64,000 bases of DNA from Spongilla lacustris (lineage: Eukaryota; Porifera; Demospongiae; Spongillida; Spongillidae): the NCBI GenBank assembly GCA_949361645.1, contig OX442422.1, positions 8,031,534-8,095,533 of the forward strand, read 5' to 3'. The position numbers and the translations under genes were made by a program. Under the pieces are notes generated by a model. The model ran no database searches, had not been told where the DNA came from, and worked only from the letters and a program-made list of their open reading frames with translations. Every line of letters begins with the position of its first letter. Within the stretch, counting starts at the first letter, position 1. Shown piece by piece: positions 63,872 through 64,000 of this stretch.

Positions 63872-64000
63872 CAGCTCCACCCCTCATCAGGACGCAGCTC
63901 CACCCCTCATCAGGGCCCAGCTCCACCCCTCATCAGGGCCCAGCTCCACCCCTCATCAGGACGCAGCTCCACCCCTCATCAGGGCCCAGCTCCACCCCTC
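63872..64000. repeat. 22-bp minisatellite running off the window
   Basis: Six copies of cagctccacccctcatcagg followed by gc or ac, continuing past the window end. Confidence 0.9.

Overview
This is a 64 kb stretch of animal nuclear DNA. It has intron-dense genes with many introns of 50-150 bp and clean GT-AG junctions, and it is full of minisatellites, microsatellites and long poly-C/poly-G runs. The gene content (an ASPP-family p53 regulator, AP-4 mu, a fused glutamyl-prolyl-tRNA synthetase, a ROCO-type GTPase with a Death domain, and PARP-like proteins joined to Death domains) points to a non-vertebrate metazoan, most likely a sponge or another early-branching marine invertebrate. That assignment is inference from architecture. 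Nothing prokaryotic was seen.

Layout. 0-4.8 kb: repeats, then a plus-strand Ser/Pro-rich protein of unknown function. 4.9-6.35 kb: a minus-strand three-exon gene with an N-terminal death-effector-like domain and a C-terminal TRAF/MATH-like region. 6.8-9.6 kb: a decayed gene resembling the RAG1 N-terminal/RING class of invertebrate proteins, split by a 22-bp minisatellite and flanked by inverted sequence blocks. 11.2-14.8 kb: complete AP-4 mu (13 exons, minus). 14.86-19.77 kb: complete ASPP homologue (10 exons, plus), head-to-head with AP-4 mu with 53 bp between start codons. 20.0-21.2 kb: a non-autonomous transposon. 21.4-25.7 kb: PARP-like gene copy 1. 26-33 kb: repeats and unassigned sequence. 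33.4-35.8 kb: ROCO-like GTPase with a terminal Death domain. 35.9-39.1 kb: hAT and retroelement remnants and minisatellites. 40.4-47.6 kb: two tandem PARP-like exons followed by a linker exon and a Death-domain exon, all joined in matching phase. 48.2-48.7 kb: a large palindrome. 49.6-56.9 kb: EPRS (minus, 18 exons) covering the end of GluRS, one WHEP domain and all of ProRS; the GluRS catalytic exons are absent from the window. 57-64 kb: duplicated transposon-like units, tandem arrays, a transmembrane exon and a gag-like duplicate.

Most notable points. (1) A PARP-PARP-linker-Death gene whose PARP folds appear to have lost the H-Y-E catalytic residues. It lies near a ROCO-Death gene with the same exon-junction sequence in front of its Death exon, which suggests Death modules are being exchanged among signalling proteins. 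(2) Tandem repeats that multiply splice sites inside ASPP and AP-4 mu introns: 11 copies of a 5' splice site in one ASPP intron, more than 20 copies of a 3' splice site in another, and smaller arrays beside AP-4 mu acceptors. (3) Two MITE insertions that can be defined exactly because the neighbouring duplicate keeps the empty sites.
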